DNA of 64,000 nucleotides from Dorea sp. AF36-15AT (GTDB taxonomy: Bacteria > Bacillota > Clostridia > Lachnospirales > Lachnospiraceae): contig NZ_QUDV01000004.1 of the NCBI RefSeq assembly GCF_003477705.1, positions 124,001 to 188,000 of the forward strand. Direction: 5' to 3'. The translations under genes and the position numbers were made by a program. Positions 26,804 through 35,790 of the stretch are shown piece by piece. Position 1 is the stretch's first letter. Every line of letters starts with the position of its first letter. Under the pieces are notes generated by a model, which was not told where the DNA came from, ran no database searches, and saw nothing but the letters and a program-made list of their open reading frames with translations.

Positions 26804-27706
26804 ATGAACACAACACTACTTATTATGGCCGCCGGTATCGGCAGTCGTTTCGGAACAGGAATCAAGCAACTGGAGCCAGTGGATGATGCTGGACATATCA
26901 TCATGGATTACTCAATCCATGATGCGATTGAAGCTGGTTTCAATCATGTAGTATTTATCATCCGTAAGGATATCGAGAAGGAGTTTAAAGAGGTCATTGG
27001 TGATCGCATTGCCGCTATTTGCTCCGCACATAATGTGACTGTCGACTACGCTTTCCAGGATATGAACGATATCCCTGGCGTTCTGCCAGAAGGCCGTACA
27101 AAACCGTGGGGAACTGGACAGGCTGTGCTTGCAGCGAAGAAGGTCATCAAGACCCCATTCATTGTGATCAATGCAGATGATTACTATGGTAAGGAAGGCT
27201 TTAAGGCCGTCCATGAGTATCTGGTGAATGGCGGCGAGTCCTGCATGGCAGGCTTTGTGCTGAAGAACACGCTGTCCGATAACGGTGGTGTGACCCGTGG
27301 TATCTGCAAGATGGACGAGAAGAACAATCTGACCGAGGTTGTGGAAACAAAGAACATTGTAAAGACAGCAACTGGAGCAGAAGCAAATGGCGTGTCTGTT
27401 GACGTGAATTCTCTGGTTTCCATGAATATGTGGGGGTTAACTCCTGATTTCTTGGGTGTACTGGAGGAAGGCTTTAAAGAATTCTTCGAGAAGGAAGTGC
27501 CGGGTAATCCGCTAAAGGCAGAATATCTGATTCCAATCTTCATCGGAGAGCTGCTGGAGCAGGGCAAGATGTCCGTAAAGGTTCTGAAGACCAATGATAC
27601 CTGGTACGGAATGACCTACCACGAAGATGTCGCAGCTGTAAAGGACAGCTTCAAGAAGATGCTGGAGAACGGGGTGTACAAGGCTGACTTGTTCAGTGAT
27701 CTGTAA
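26804..27706 (+). CDS. Sugar-phosphate nucleotidyltransferase (UTP-glucose-1-phosphate uridylyltransferase-like)
   Basis: A 300-residue nucleotidyltransferase with the N-terminal loop LIMAAGIGSRFG, followed by GIKQLEPV, KPWGTGQAVLAA and INADDYYG (metal site). It lacks the extra C-terminal beta-helix of ADP-glucose or GlmU enzymes. Family members in Firmicutes capsule loci are generally annotated as NTP transferases making UDP- or dTDP-hexoses. UDP-glucose for the neighbouring Ugd is a sensible product but is not proven. AAAGGAG precedes the ATG. Codon use resembles the epimerase/ugd pair at 11.5-13.9 kb. Confidence 0.78.
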   Translation: MNTTLLIMAAGIGSRFGTGIKQLEPVDDAGHIIMDYSIHDAIEAGFNHVVFIIRKDIEKEFKEVIGDRIAAICSAHNVTVDYAFQDMNDIPGVLPEGRTKPWGTGQAVLAAKKVIKTPFIVINADDYYGKEGFKAVHEYLVNGGESCMAGFVLKNTLSDNGGVTRGICKMDEKNNLTEVVETKNIVKTATGAEANGVSVDVNSLVSMNMWGLTPDFLGVLEEGFKEFFEKEVPGNPLKAEYLIPIFIGELLEQGKMSVKVLKTNDTWYGMTYHEDVAAVKDSFKKMLENGVYKADLFSDL

Positions 27707-28324
27707 ATGATGATGAAAGAAACGATTGATTTACTCGGAAAGATCCTCACAAATATACTGACTGCTCTCTATGAGCCGTTTGGTTTTGCGCTCCTGCTTT
27801 CCTTCTTGGTTATGTTCTTCTATCTATATGCTTATGAGCCTGCCGCAGCAGGTAGAGGCTGGAAAAATGCCATAGTAACATGGTATCAGAAGTTCAAAGA
27901 GAGCGTGTTCTTTCGGAAGTTGTTCTTACTGGCTTTTGTGACATCAATGATCTTATTCAGAACGCTATTGAATCGGAATCTGTGGATGAATCCTTTATCT
28001 GATGTTATAGGCGGTTGGGGCATTTGGGAGACTGTGAATGGAGAGAGACAGATGACTACCGAGTGTATAGAGAATGTGATTATGATGGTGCCGTTTTCAG
28101 CGGTAGTGATGTGGACATTCGAAGAAAAGATAGGAAAGGGTTGGAAGAAGATACTGTGGTATAGCGGAAAGATAGCGTTTTGCTTTTCTTTGACGATAGA
28201 GATGTTGCAATTATTGCTTCGCTTGGGTACGTTCCAGCTATCAGACATTTTTTACAACACAGTCGGTGGATTGATTGGCGGTTTAATGTACTACGGAATT
28301 ATGAAGGCAAGAAAGCGTCTGTAA
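27707..28324 (+). CDS. VanZ-like membrane protein
   Basis: A 205-residue integral membrane protein with four to five helices and the VanZ-type core ENVIMMVPFSAV...SLTIEMLQLLLRLGTFQLSDIFYNTVGGLIGGLMYYG. VanZ-like proteins occur in envelope and polysaccharide loci; their biochemical role is unsettled. It begins at the base after the preceding stop (three successive ATG codons, so the start is uncertain by 1-2 codons) and is the last gene of the EPS locus before a strong terminator. Confidence 0.75.
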   Translation: MMMKETIDLLGKILTNILTALYEPFGFALLLSFLVMFFYLYAYEPAAAGRGWKNAIVTWYQKFKESVFFRKLFLLAFVTSMILFRTLLNRNLWMNPLSDVIGGWGIWETVNGERQMTTECIENVIMMVPFSAVVMWTFEEKIGKGWKKILWYSGKIAFCFSLTIEMLQLLLRLGTFQLSDIFYNTVGGLIGGLMYYGIMKARKRL

Positions 28325-28339
28325 AAGAATATAATAAGA

Positions 28340-28390
28340 AACAGAGGACAGCTATCGGAGCATTAGAGGGATAGCTGTCCTCTGTTTTAG
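28340..28390 (+). terminator. Strong intrinsic terminator closing the EPS locus
   Basis: AACAGAGGACAGCTATC (28340-28356) pairs perfectly over 17 bases with GATAGCTGTCCTCTGTT (28370-28386), followed by TT. It marks the downstream end of the polysaccharide gene block. Confidence 0.8.
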
Positions 28391-28431
28391 GAGTAAGATG
28401 ATTGGATTCACATGGAAATAGGAGTTATAAA

Positions 28432-29148
28432 ATGGCAGGAAGACCAAAAAAGAAACCAGAATATAATCCGGAACTTCAATTTAATCATTTTCTTCAAGAG
28501 TTAAGAGATGCCTATGAAGAAGCAGATTCCTTAAGATCGCTGGCAGATGAGTTAAATATTAGTCTGCTTAAACTCCGTAAGCTGCTTATTACTGCCGATG
28601 CATTCACCTCAGACATATGTATAGAAATCAATGCTCTGTACCGTTCGGGAAAAAAGATTCCGGAGATTATGAAAGTAACAGGTCTTTCCAGAGCGTCGGT
28701 TCATTCCTATTTGCCCTACACGAAGGGACTTTATAATGCAGCAGAGATAAGTCTCAATGCGGAGCGATGCCGGACATATAAGATGCGGCAAGAGCAGGTT
28801 CGTTTACTACAGGACATACCATCAGAGGAACATCTATGGCAGGCTGTTATTGCATTTCAGGATTATCCATTTAAAACGGCAACAGGATTACCATTTCGAT
28901 ATAAATTAAAAGTTGGTAAAAATGGGGAGTATAACAGAGAGCTGCTGATAGACCGGAGAGAGAAGAGTAAGAGTCTCGCCTGGAGTAGTGTGGTGCTGGC
29001 ATTTGAAAATAGTAAGAGGATTTCAGAAGAAGTGAAGAAACCGAAAGCACTTGGAGACATTCGAGGAGTTTCGTATGTTTATCCGATACTGTGGCGATTT
29101 GGTCTGATAAGAGTGCCGGAAGCAATAGAGAAGAAAATGGGAAAGTAG
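28432..29148 (+). CDS. Helix-turn-helix protein of unknown function
   Basis: A 238-residue basic protein that starts with an AT-hook-like GRPKKKP. It contains two HTH-looking segments: SLRSLADELNISLLKLRKLLITADAF (about 38-63), and KKIPEIMKVTGLSRASVHSYLPYTKGLYN (about 82-110), the latter resembling a resolvase/sigma-type HTH. The C-terminal half (FQDYPFKTATGLPFRYKLKVG...) is unrecognised. The ATG at 28432 has GGAG ahead; an in-frame TTG at 28402 is unlikely. A DNA-binding role is inferred from the HTH segments. It stands just outside the EPS terminator and could be a regulator or a cargo gene. Confidence 0.6.
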   Translation: MAGRPKKKPEYNPELQFNHFLQELRDAYEEADSLRSLADELNISLLKLRKLLITADAFTSDICIEINALYRSGKKIPEIMKVTGLSRASVHSYLPYTKGLYNAAEISLNAERCRTYKMRQEQVRLLQDIPSEEHLWQAVIAFQDYPFKTATGLPFRYKLKVGKNGEYNRELLIDRREKSKSLAWSSVVLAFENSKRISEEVKKPKALGDIRGVSYVYPILWRFGLIRVPEAIEKKMGK

Positions 29149-29212
29149 AGATAAATCCCTGCTCGGTATCAGCATTGCTGACTTCTACCTGCTGACCATT
29201 TGTAAAACACCC

Positions 29213-29241
29213 TTGACTATACTTTGGCACACCGATACAGT
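29213..29241 (+). promoter_or_regulatory. Predicted promoter before the Xre-like remnant
   Basis: TTGACT at 29213-29218, 17 bases, TACAGT at 29236-29241. It precedes AGGAG and the ATG at 29266. Confidence 0.4.
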
Positions 29242-29265
29242 ATAAGAGAAAGGAGTTGATGATAC

Positions 29266-29564
29266 ATGATTATTGATGAACTTCTTAGGGAAAAGAAATT
29301 AGCGTAGATAACATCAAACGAGCTGCGGATGAATTGTATGAGGGGTATGAGAGTTTACCGGAATCATCGAGAACCTTCATCGAGGCAGTTTACCAACCCC
29401 CGGATTTTTCGGTGCTATATGAGAAAATTTGCGAAGATGAAATGCAGAATAAGGATATTTTGTTGGAGTTTCAGGAGGATTACCCGGATGTTCTGAACGG
29501 AGACAATCTTGTGGATATCCTAAAAGCAGCCAAAGCAAAAAAAGAAAAGAATAAACGACAATGA
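29266..29564 (+). pseudogene. Decayed small gene with Xre-type N-terminus
   Basis: After AGGAG the ATG at 29266 opens MIIDELLREKKLA and then a stop. The first residues match the start of small Xre/Cro-type regulators common in Lachnospiraceae accessory modules. A different frame then stays open to 29564, with sequence rich in Asp, Glu and Lys (ESLPESSRTFIEAVYQPPDF, ending KAKKEKNKRQ). The HTH core itself is missing. I read this as a frameshifted or deleted gene. Alternatively the downstream frame (from a TTG at 29334) is a small independent protein. Confidence 0.45.
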
Positions 29565-29646
29565 TTGACGAACAAATGTTCATACCATATAATAGAAGTA
29601 GTAGAAGATTATGTCAAAAGATAATGAAGGAGTATGAACATAAGCA

Positions 29647-30672
29647 ATGAGTAGAATTACATTTTTAATTGGAAATGGATTTGATATTAATGCTGGATTA
29701 GATACGAGATACTCTGATTTTTATCAGTATTATTTCGATCAATATCCGGAGGATATGTTGGCGAAAACTATTCGGGCAGATTATGATTTCTGGTCTGATC
29801 TGGAGATTGGTTTGGGAAAATATACAAAAGAGATAACAGAGTCGAATGAAGAACTTTTTCTTGATAGCAAAGACCTTATTGAGAATGCGCTTGCGGATTA
29901 TCTGGAAGAACAGGTGAGTCGGATACAGATTGCAGATGGGAATGCTGATAATATTGTTAAGGAAATGCAGAATAGTATACTGCATTTTTATGAAGGATTC
30001 CCGAATGTCCAATATGAAGATATTAAGAATGTGATTGCAACAATAGAGGAAAGTGTTGTATACTCGTTTATTTCATTCAATTATACAGATACATTAGATA
30101 GATGTATACAGATGGCAAAAGAAAGATTACCTGTAACTATAGGTAAGCATCAATGTAGAACAACTGTGTATGCTGATTCACTCGGGGATGTATTACATAT
30201 TCATGGAACGACGAAGGAAGGACTAATTCTTGCCGTTAATGATGAAACTCAGGTGGATAATGAAAGGTTTTGCACTAAGGAATTGAATCGTCAGTGTATG
30301 ATAAAGTCTGAAGCAAATGAACGTTTAGGTCAGAACAGGATGCGAGATGCGAAAATGCTGATTGATGGGAGCACTATAATCTGTGTGTTTGGCATGTCAA
30401 TTGGAGCTACAGATCAGATGTGGTGGGAATATATTTGTAAATGGCTTATGGGAGCGACTAGACGACGATTGATTATATTTGTCAAAAGTAGAGAGAGAGG
30501 AAAGCGTATTACTAATCGACAGCTTTTTATGAATCAGGATAAAGTTTTGAATAAGTTGAAGATGAATGCTGGTATTTCGGAAGATGAATGGCAGGCAATT
30601 AAGAGTAAAGTGTGCGTGCAATTTGATAGTCCGATTTTTAATATCAATGTAGTCAGGGAAAGCGATGATTGA
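29647..30672 (+). CDS. abiH: AbiH-family bacteriophage abortive-infection protein
   Basis: A 341-residue protein of the AbiH family (PF14253). It has the N-terminal LIGNGFDINAGL (7-18) followed by DTRYSDFYQYY, central FNYTDTLD (144-151), HIHG (184-187) and C-terminal GMSIGATDQMWW. AbiH was first described in Lactococcus as a single-gene system that aborts phage infection. The nucleotide-binding-looking start is shared with SIR2-like folds, so an NAD-linked mechanism is possible but not shown here. No partner gene is coupled. It stands as a lone defence gene in the accessory stretch between the EPS locus and the second ugd. Confidence 0.85.
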   Translation: MSRITFLIGNGFDINAGLDTRYSDFYQYYFDQYPEDMLAKTIRADYDFWSDLEIGLGKYTKEITESNEELFLDSKDLIENALADYLEEQVSRIQIADGNADNIVKEMQNSILHFYEGFPNVQYEDIKNVIATIEESVVYSFISFNYTDTLDRCIQMAKERLPVTIGKHQCRTTVYADSLGDVLHIHGTTKEGLILAVNDETQVDNERFCTKELNRQCMIKSEANERLGQNRMRDAKMLIDGSTIICVFGMSIGATDQMWWEYICKWLMGATRRRLIIFVKSRERGKRITNRQLFMNQDKVLNKLKMNAGISEDEWQAIKSKVCVQFDSPIFNINVVRESDD

Positions 30673-30717
30673 TGCAAGAGTGCAGCAGAATATGACACAG
30701 AAAGATGGGATATATAA

Positions 30718-31956
30718 ATGAAAATTGCAGTAGCCGGAACCGGTTATGTGGGATTATCAATAGCGACGTTACTATCGCAGCATCACGAGGTAATGGCAGT
30801 TGATATCGTTCCAGAGAAAGTAGAAAAGATTAATAATAAGATCAGTCCAATACAGGACGAATATATTGAGCAATATCTGGCGGAAAAGGATTTGAATCTG
30901 ACAGCAACACTGGATGCAGAAGCGGCATATAAGGATGCGGATTTTGTAGTAATTGCTGCACCGACGAACTATGACAGTAAGAAGAATTTCTTCGATACAT
31001 CAGCGGTAGAGTCTGTGATTGAGCTGGTTATCAAGTACAATCCGGATGCAGTCATGGTGATTAAGTCTACAATTCCGGTTGGTTACACCGCAAGTGTTCG
31101 TGCAAAATTCCACTGTGACAATATTATTTTTAGTCCGGAGTTTTTGCGAGAGTCCAAAGCGTTGTATGATAATCTGTATCCGTCCAGAATTATCGTGGGA
31201 ACAGATGTAGAGAATGCAAGACTGTTGAAAGCGGCTCATACATTTGCCGGGCTGTTGCAGGAAGGTGCGATTAAAGAAGATATCGATACATTGATCATGG
31301 GATTCACCGAGGCAGAGGCGGTGAAGTTATTTGCCAATACATATCTGGCACTCCGGGTATCCTATTTCAATGAGCTGGATACGTATGCGGAGATGAAAGG
31401 TCTGAATACACAGCAGATTATCAATGGTGTATGTCTGGATCCGCGTATAGGAACACATTATAATAATCCATCATTTGGTTATGGTGGATATTGCTTGCCG
31501 AAGGATACCAAGCAGTTGTTGGCTAATTATGAAGACGTGCCACAGAACATGATTAATGCAATCGTGGAGTCCAATCGGACCAGAAAAGATTTTATTGCAG
31601 ATCGTGTACTGCAGAAAGCCGGATACTATGCATATGGCGATGAAAATACATATGATGCATCTATGGAGAAGAATGTAGTGATTGGCGTATATCGCCTTAC
31701 CATGAAGTCCAACTCCGATAACTTCCGTCAGTCATCGATTCAGGGAGTAATGAAGCGTATCAAAGCCAAAGGTGCAACAGTGATCATTTACGAACCGACA
31801 TTGGAAGATGGCAGCACATTTTTTGGCAGCAAGGTAGTGAATGATCTGGAAAAGTTTAAAGAACAGAGCCAGGCGATCATTGCCAATCGATACGATAGCT
31901 GTCTGGATGATGTGAAGGATAGGGTATATACAAGAGATTTGTATGGTAGAGATTAG
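30718..31956 (+). CDS. ugd: UDP-glucose 6-dehydrogenase, second copy
   Basis: A 412-residue UDP-glucose dehydrogenase with [29 protein letters not shown] and the catalytic [11 protein letters not shown], complete and of normal length. It is very similar in protein sequence to the copy at 12668-13918, but differs at many silent positions. It uses codons like the flanking core genes (A/G-ending), so it is more probably the resident gene. The only notable protein difference is a changed loop near residues 300-318. It stands alone with a terminator at 31993. Weak GGGATAT ribosome site before the ATG. Confidence 0.93.
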   Translation: MKIAVAGTGYVGLSIATLLSQHHEVMAVDIVPEKVEKINNKISPIQDEYIEQYLAEKDLNLTATLDAEAAYKDADFVVIAAPTNYDSKKNFFDTSAVESVIELVIKYNPDAVMVIKSTIPVGYTASVRAKFHCDNIIFSPEFLRESKALYDNLYPSRIIVGTDVENARLLKAAHTFAGLLQEGAIKEDIDTLIMGFTEAEAVKLFANTYLALRVSYFNELDTYAEMKGLNTQQIINGVCLDPRIGTHYNNPSFGYGGYCLPKDTKQLLANYEDVPQNMINAIVESNRTRKDFIADRVLQKAGYYAYGDENTYDASMEKNVVIGVYRLTMKSNSDNFRQSSIQGVMKRIKAKGATVIIYEPTLEDGSTFFGSKVVNDLEKFKEQSQAIIANRYDSCLDDVKDRVYTRDLYGRD

Positions 31957-31992
31957 AAGATAGAAAGCAGATCTGTTTGCAGATTTGTAAGG

Positions 31993-32027
31993 GAAGCTAC
32001 GGGAGACCGTGGCTTCTGTGTTTATTT
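31993..32027 (+). terminator. Intrinsic terminator after the second ugd
   Basis: GAAGCTACGG (31993-32002) pairs with CCGTGGCTTC (32007-32016) with one G-T wobble, followed by TGTGTTTATTT. Confidence 0.65.
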
Positions 32028-32148
32028 ATATAGAATGTTCACGATTCCACTGGCGGATAAATTGTAGTTGTTCCTCGTCACTTGTGTACAGATCATAGAG
32101 GGTATTCGTCTTTATGGCACAATATAATAGAAAAAGAATAGTTAACAT
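32026..32148 (-). CDS. Possible 40-residue small protein
   Basis: A minus-strand ORF from ATG at 32148 to TAA at 32026, with AGGAG seven bases upstream. It reads MLTILFLLYCAIKTNTLYDL and then YTSDEEQLQFIRQWNREHSI: a short hydrophobic N-terminus and a charged C-terminus. No family recognised. It could be an expressed small membrane-associated peptide or the leftover end of a larger gene. Support is the ribosome site and protein-like composition only. Confidence 0.35.
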   Translation of the reverse strand: MLTILFLLYCAIKTNTLYDLYTSDEEQLQFIRQWNREHSI

Positions 32149-32247
32149 AGCAATACTCCTATAAAATGGTATAATAAATTATATGCAGCTGATAGAAAAA
32201 TAGAAGAATTCAGAGATGTAATTATTATTCGGTGAAGGAGATGGGTC

Positions 32248-33774
32248 ATGGATATTTATACAAAAGTAGCGGGAATTACACAGGAGTCGGTAAAGGATTA
32301 CAAGCATCATACATTGCCCAATCATGTATTGAGCCGTCAGGAGATGAAAACAAAGCAGATTGAGAATGCGCTTCGGGGATTTGCAACAGGGTGTGCGGAG
32401 GAGGATATAGAGGCTTATTGCAATACAGGTGCATTTTCAAATGGTAAAAAGGGATTCCTGTTTTCGAAAAAAGGGCTATATGGCAGCATGTTTGATTATT
32501 TGAGAAAGAAAAATCCAATCCCGCAGCCGATATGTTATGATGAGTTGAGCGATGTATCTGTTGTAGGGGATTCGGCAGATTATATGTGCTTATGTTATAA
32601 AGATGGACGCAGAGAGAGCGTGTGTGGGTCTATTTATACAGGATTTCTGGTGACTGCATTGAAGCTTATATTGGGAACCGGGGAGGAGAATTTATCTGCC
32701 CCAAATACAGACGGGATGTTGACAAATGATAAAAGCAGTGAATCAGAATATTCGTATGAGACTGCCCGGAGATGTCTGAAAGAAGGATTAGATGCTTTGG
32801 AAGAGAAAAATGAATTTGCAAAGGTTCATTATTATTATCAGGCAGCTAAAGAGGGCAACCCGTTGGCTATGGAAGCGATAGCACTATGCTATGCACAGGG
32901 AAAAGAGGTGCCACAGAGTTATGAAAAGGCGCTCTACTGGATCGGAAAGGGGATGAAGGATGACCCGGAACATCTGGCGGAGACTGCGGAGCAGATTAAA
33001 AACGATGCGAAAGAGGAAGCATTTATCCGTAATAATCCGTACATTCCTGAGTTGGGAAAAGTCATTCATATACGTGACAGTGCCTTTTTAGTATTATCTC
33101 GCAAATTAGTGAAAAACGTGCCGGGGCGAAGATGGGTGGAAATGTTTGTGCGTGAACTTGAAACTAGCGAGTCTGGTATATTGACGGTCGGATGGAATCC
33201 GCAGGATGAAAAGCTGACCTTTGTTTCTTCTTATTTTTCAGGTTACTGGCCGGAGAAAGAAGACTTTGAATTCCTGGAGCAAAAAGTGATCGCAGAAAGA
33301 TATGCGGATCGTCAGATAAAAGGTCCGGATCATGCGGAGTGTTATCTTGATCTGCAATGCACTGCGTATAATATAGCGTATACAGGCTCTGATTGCGAGT
33401 TAAGGCTGTGTTATTTCGAGAGCATTGACACATTTCAGGATTGGAAGACGTACGAGCTGTATAAGATTCCGATATTTGGGTCGAATGTGACAGAACTGGA
33501 CGAGTTGCGTTCTGAAGCTCCGGTTGAGGTATGTTTATGGCAGGGAAAAGCATATTTTGCAGCAACGATGGAGCGTCGTGTCATAGAAGAATTATTGGAT
33601 GATGAGATAGTATTTACGAAGTGGGATCCGGAATTAGTGGATGTCTTTATAGAAGATGTGGGAAGAGCCTGGGAATTAGTGGAATTTTCATTTTTCTCAA
33701 AATATGCAAATCCGTTATATCCGGAGGAGACATGCTCACCATTGGGGATGATCGTAGGAAAATTTCATATGTAA
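32248..33774 (+). CDS. Sel1-repeat-containing hypothetical protein
   Basis: A 508-residue soluble protein I do not recognise as a whole. Residues about 60-145 (GKKGFLFSKKGLYGSMFDYL...YKDGRRESVCGSIYTGFL) resemble a PH-like/SHOCT-neighbour module in which a small beta-rich domain reports on stored data. Residues about 170-230 contain one to two Sel1/TPR-like repeats (AKVHYYYQAAKEGNPLAMEAIALCYAQGKEVPQSYEKALYWIGKG). The C-terminal 250 residues are unassigned and acidic. AGGAG precedes the ATG. It is a single gene. Sel1 repeats normally mediate protein contacts, so a scaffold or sensor role is possible. Confidence 0.6.
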   Translation: MDIYTKVAGITQESVKDYKHHTLPNHVLSRQEMKTKQIENALRGFATGCAEEDIEAYCNTGAFSNGKKGFLFSKKGLYGSMFDYLRKKNPIPQPICYDELSDVSVVGDSADYMCLCYKDGRRESVCGSIYTGFLVTALKLILGTGEENLSAPNTDGMLTNDKSSESEYSYETARRCLKEGLDALEEKNEFAKVHYYYQAAKEGNPLAMEAIALCYAQGKEVPQSYEKALYWIGKGMKDDPEHLAETAEQIKNDAKEEAFIRNNPYIPELGKVIHIRDSAFLVLSRKLVKNVPGRRWVEMFVRELETSESGILTVGWNPQDEKLTFVSSYFSGYWPEKEDFEFLEQKVIAERYADRQIKGPDHAECYLDLQCTAYNIAYTGSDCELRLCYFESIDTFQDWKTYELYKIPIFGSNVTELDELRSEAPVEVCLWQGKAYFAATMERRVIEELLDDEIVFTKWDPELVDVFIEDVGRAWELVEFSFFSKYANPLYPEETCSPLGMIVGKFHM

Positions 33775-33781
33775 TTAAAAT

Positions 33782-33850
33782 GCCGGATGATATTGATATG
33801 TACCCTCCTTACTGGTTGTCCAGTAAAGAGGGTACATATCATATTCCGGC
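33782..33850. terminator. Long hairpin between convergent genes
   Basis: GATATGTACCCTCCTTACTG... at 33795-33815 pairs over 21 bases, with one mismatch, with 33820-33840, around a TTGT loop. The pairing extends outward through a GCCGG/CCGGC clamp. It separates the Sel1 protein (plus) and the FliB-like gene (minus) and can end both transcripts. Confidence 0.7.
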
Positions 33851-33855
33851 GTATT

Positions 33856-34959
33856 TCATTGTAGCCACGGCACCTTATGCCCGACCATAATCTTTTCTAT
33901 CATTTTTAAATTCTCATCGGAATGTTCGATTTCTCTGGAGTATCGATATAACAATTCGATTTTTTCTTCTTCGGAAATGACATTCCCATTTTCAATGTAG
34001 CGTGCGAGCCACAGGTCGAAGATCTGTCCGGTACAGACGGCGGACATCTGTGCTTTGGCGAGGACTTCACCGTCATATACAGCTCCACAGAAATAGGTGG
34101 AGATGAAGTATACAAGAAGCTGTTCGAGCTGGATCATGACTTTGTTATCCAGAAATGCGCGACAGGCTTCTTTGTAATGTCCGGTTCCGTTCATGTAGAG
34201 GATGGCTTCAGTTTCTAACAGGAGATTCGGCCAGTGTTCGTTTAATACTTCTAATCGGTGAAGTGATTTTAACATACTGTGCCGGAAAGAGAATGCAGCT
34301 TCGCCAAAGTGAATGGAGGCTGCTTTTTTTGCAGCACCCGGATTCTGATAGCGGGTTATTACGTTCTGGCAGTCGAATACATTTTCCTGATCAATACGTG
34401 TCTGGATATCGTGTGTCATTCCGAGGATAAGCACGGTTCTTGCCCAGAGGGAAAGAGAACGATTCTGCAAAATGCGATACATTTCTTCGCGGCAGTCTAA
34501 CAGCATGGAGTAGAGAAATGGATCGAAGTTATCGTATTCTTCCGTGCCTGGCTTCTCATAGGTGAGGAAGTGAACCGGTTCTGTTTTGGACAACAGAATC
34601 CTTGCTGCTTCCGGACAGGAAACGGACAGCGTGATCTCGCGTACATCCTCAAATTCTTCAATGTGTCTTGGATAATTCTTGCATGTCTTGCAAAGCGCAG
34701 ATTCCCCAAGATTCGAATACAGATTACACAAATTGTTCTCATTTAAAAAGAAACAGCGTTTTTCCTTTTTTTGACGGAATGCGCCGTGGAGAAAATCAAT
34801 TCCACGAAGCAGTGTCCATCTGTATGGACTTTTCGTGTGGATATATTTCTTGAGGGATTTCTTATCGATCATAATCTGCCAGCCGGCGCAGCAGGTTTCT
34901 TCGCATTGGCCGGCGATGCAGTGAAATTCTTTATAATAATCAGGGATGCTGTATTGCAT
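33856..34959 (-). CDS. FliB-family (flagellin lysine-N-methylase-like) protein
   Basis: A 367-residue protein of the FliB family. It has the N-terminal cysteine set C14, C19, C23, C24 (FHCIAGQCEETCCAGW), then CFFLNENNLCNLYSNLGESALCKTCKNYPR, which probably binds an Fe-S cluster or metal. Named after Salmonella FliB, which methylates flagellin lysines. No flagellar genes are near, and in Clostridia such genes are usually orphan with unknown target. I use the ATG at 34959 (GGAG upstream) rather than an in-frame start at 34983. Family call firm, substrate unknown. Confidence 0.8.
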   Translation of the reverse strand: MQYSIPDYYKEFHCIAGQCEETCCAGWQIMIDKKSLKKYIHTKSPYRWTLLRGIDFLHGAFRQKKEKRCFFLNENNLCNLYSNLGESALCKTCKNYPRHIEEFEDVREITLSVSCPEAARILLSKTEPVHFLTYEKPGTEEYDNFDPFLYSMLLDCREEMYRILQNRSLSLWARTVLILGMTHDIQTRIDQENVFDCQNVITRYQNPGAAKKAASIHFGEAAFSFRHSMLKSLHRLEVLNEHWPNLLLETEAILYMNGTGHYKEACRAFLDNKVMIQLEQLLVYFISTYFCGAVYDGEVLAKAQMSAVCTGQIFDLWLARYIENGNVISEEEKIELLYRYSREIEHSDENLKMIEKIMVGHKVPWLQ

Positions 34960-35067
34960 GTGTGCTCCTTTGTTGTCAGGCAAAATGGTATGCCTGATAG
35001 ATGTTAGTGTTTATATGATGTGTCGATATGGAGTATAGCACTCTGAATAGTGGAGCGCAATGAAGAG

Positions 35068-35226
35068 ATGAAAATTCAAGCTTTGATAAAAGCATATTAT
35101 GAAGAACAAAAAAAGCAGTATTATATTAGAATAGGGCAGAGTCAATATATGCTTTTTGCACTTGATAAGGTAGAAGACAAGCAGGTGCTGACAAATAAGC
35201 AGGATGTATACAACTGCAAAGCGTGA
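35068..35226 (+). CDS. Possible 52-residue small protein
   Basis: An ORF beginning MKIQALIKAYYEEQKKQYYI and ending DVYNCKA, with balanced, protein-like composition rich in Gln, Lys and Tyr. GGAG at about 35052 is rather far (12 bases) from the ATG. No family recognised. It lies in the gap between the FliB-like gene and the structured RNA. Could be a fragment. Confidence 0.35.
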   Translation: MKIQALIKAYYEEQKKQYYIRIGQSQYMLFALDKVEDKQVLTNKQDVYNCKA

Positions 35227-35290
35227 TGAAAAGAGATAATATTTTATGAGCTGCAAAGCGTTTGAAAGCTTAGGAGTTTTATGATAACAT

Positions 35291-35508
35291 GAAAGAGGAT
35301 CCTAGTACGGCATACAGCCTCCTCAGCGTTTGAGGATAAGGTAGTTAGATTTGGTTAAATTTGGTCGACATACGTCGATGTTTAGAGTCGAGCCAATGGA
35401 TTCTGAGAACCGATTAATGTCGGCAATCTTGCCTCCATTAAACGAACCTCAGAATCCCTCGTCTCGTATCCAAAGAATTATTTCCAAATTTAAGTAGGAT
35501 CCTTTTTT
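35291..35508 (+). ncRNA. Candidate structured non-coding RNA, about 218 nt
   Basis: A gene-free stretch with dense base pairing. An outer stem AGGATCCTA (35296-35304) pairs with TAGGATCCT (35495-35503), followed by TTTTTT as an intrinsic terminator. A second stem pairs TAAATTTGG (near 35355-35364) with CCAAATTTA (near 35483-35492). Inside are hairpins CCTCA-TGAGG (35330 region), CGAC-GTCG (35365 region) and GGATTCTGAG-CTCAGAATCC (35398-35457), the last containing CCGA-TCGG and GGCAA-TTGCC. A TATGAT -10 box at 35280-35285 would start transcription near 35292. Size, closed outer stem and own terminator recall large Firmicute RNA classes such as the raiA motif; I cannot confirm the class. Confidence 0.6.
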
Positions 35509-35790
35509 GTTGAGTTATAGATGAAATTGCTTCAACAACGGGGATGTAATAGTTTGAAAGAGCTAATAGAAAAATTGTAAGTATCATTTTCTTACTTATA
35601 AAACATATAGATTTGCTGGATGGACAGGAAAAGATGGAATAGAAAGGATTGCGTCACCCCATGCTTTTATGGTAAATTATATTGTGAAAAAATGTTACTG
35701 CTTCAGCGGAGAGGAGGAAAACATAAGTAACTGAATATATTGACTATTGTGATTAAATGTGTTTCAACATACTCAAATGAGAGCATTAAA

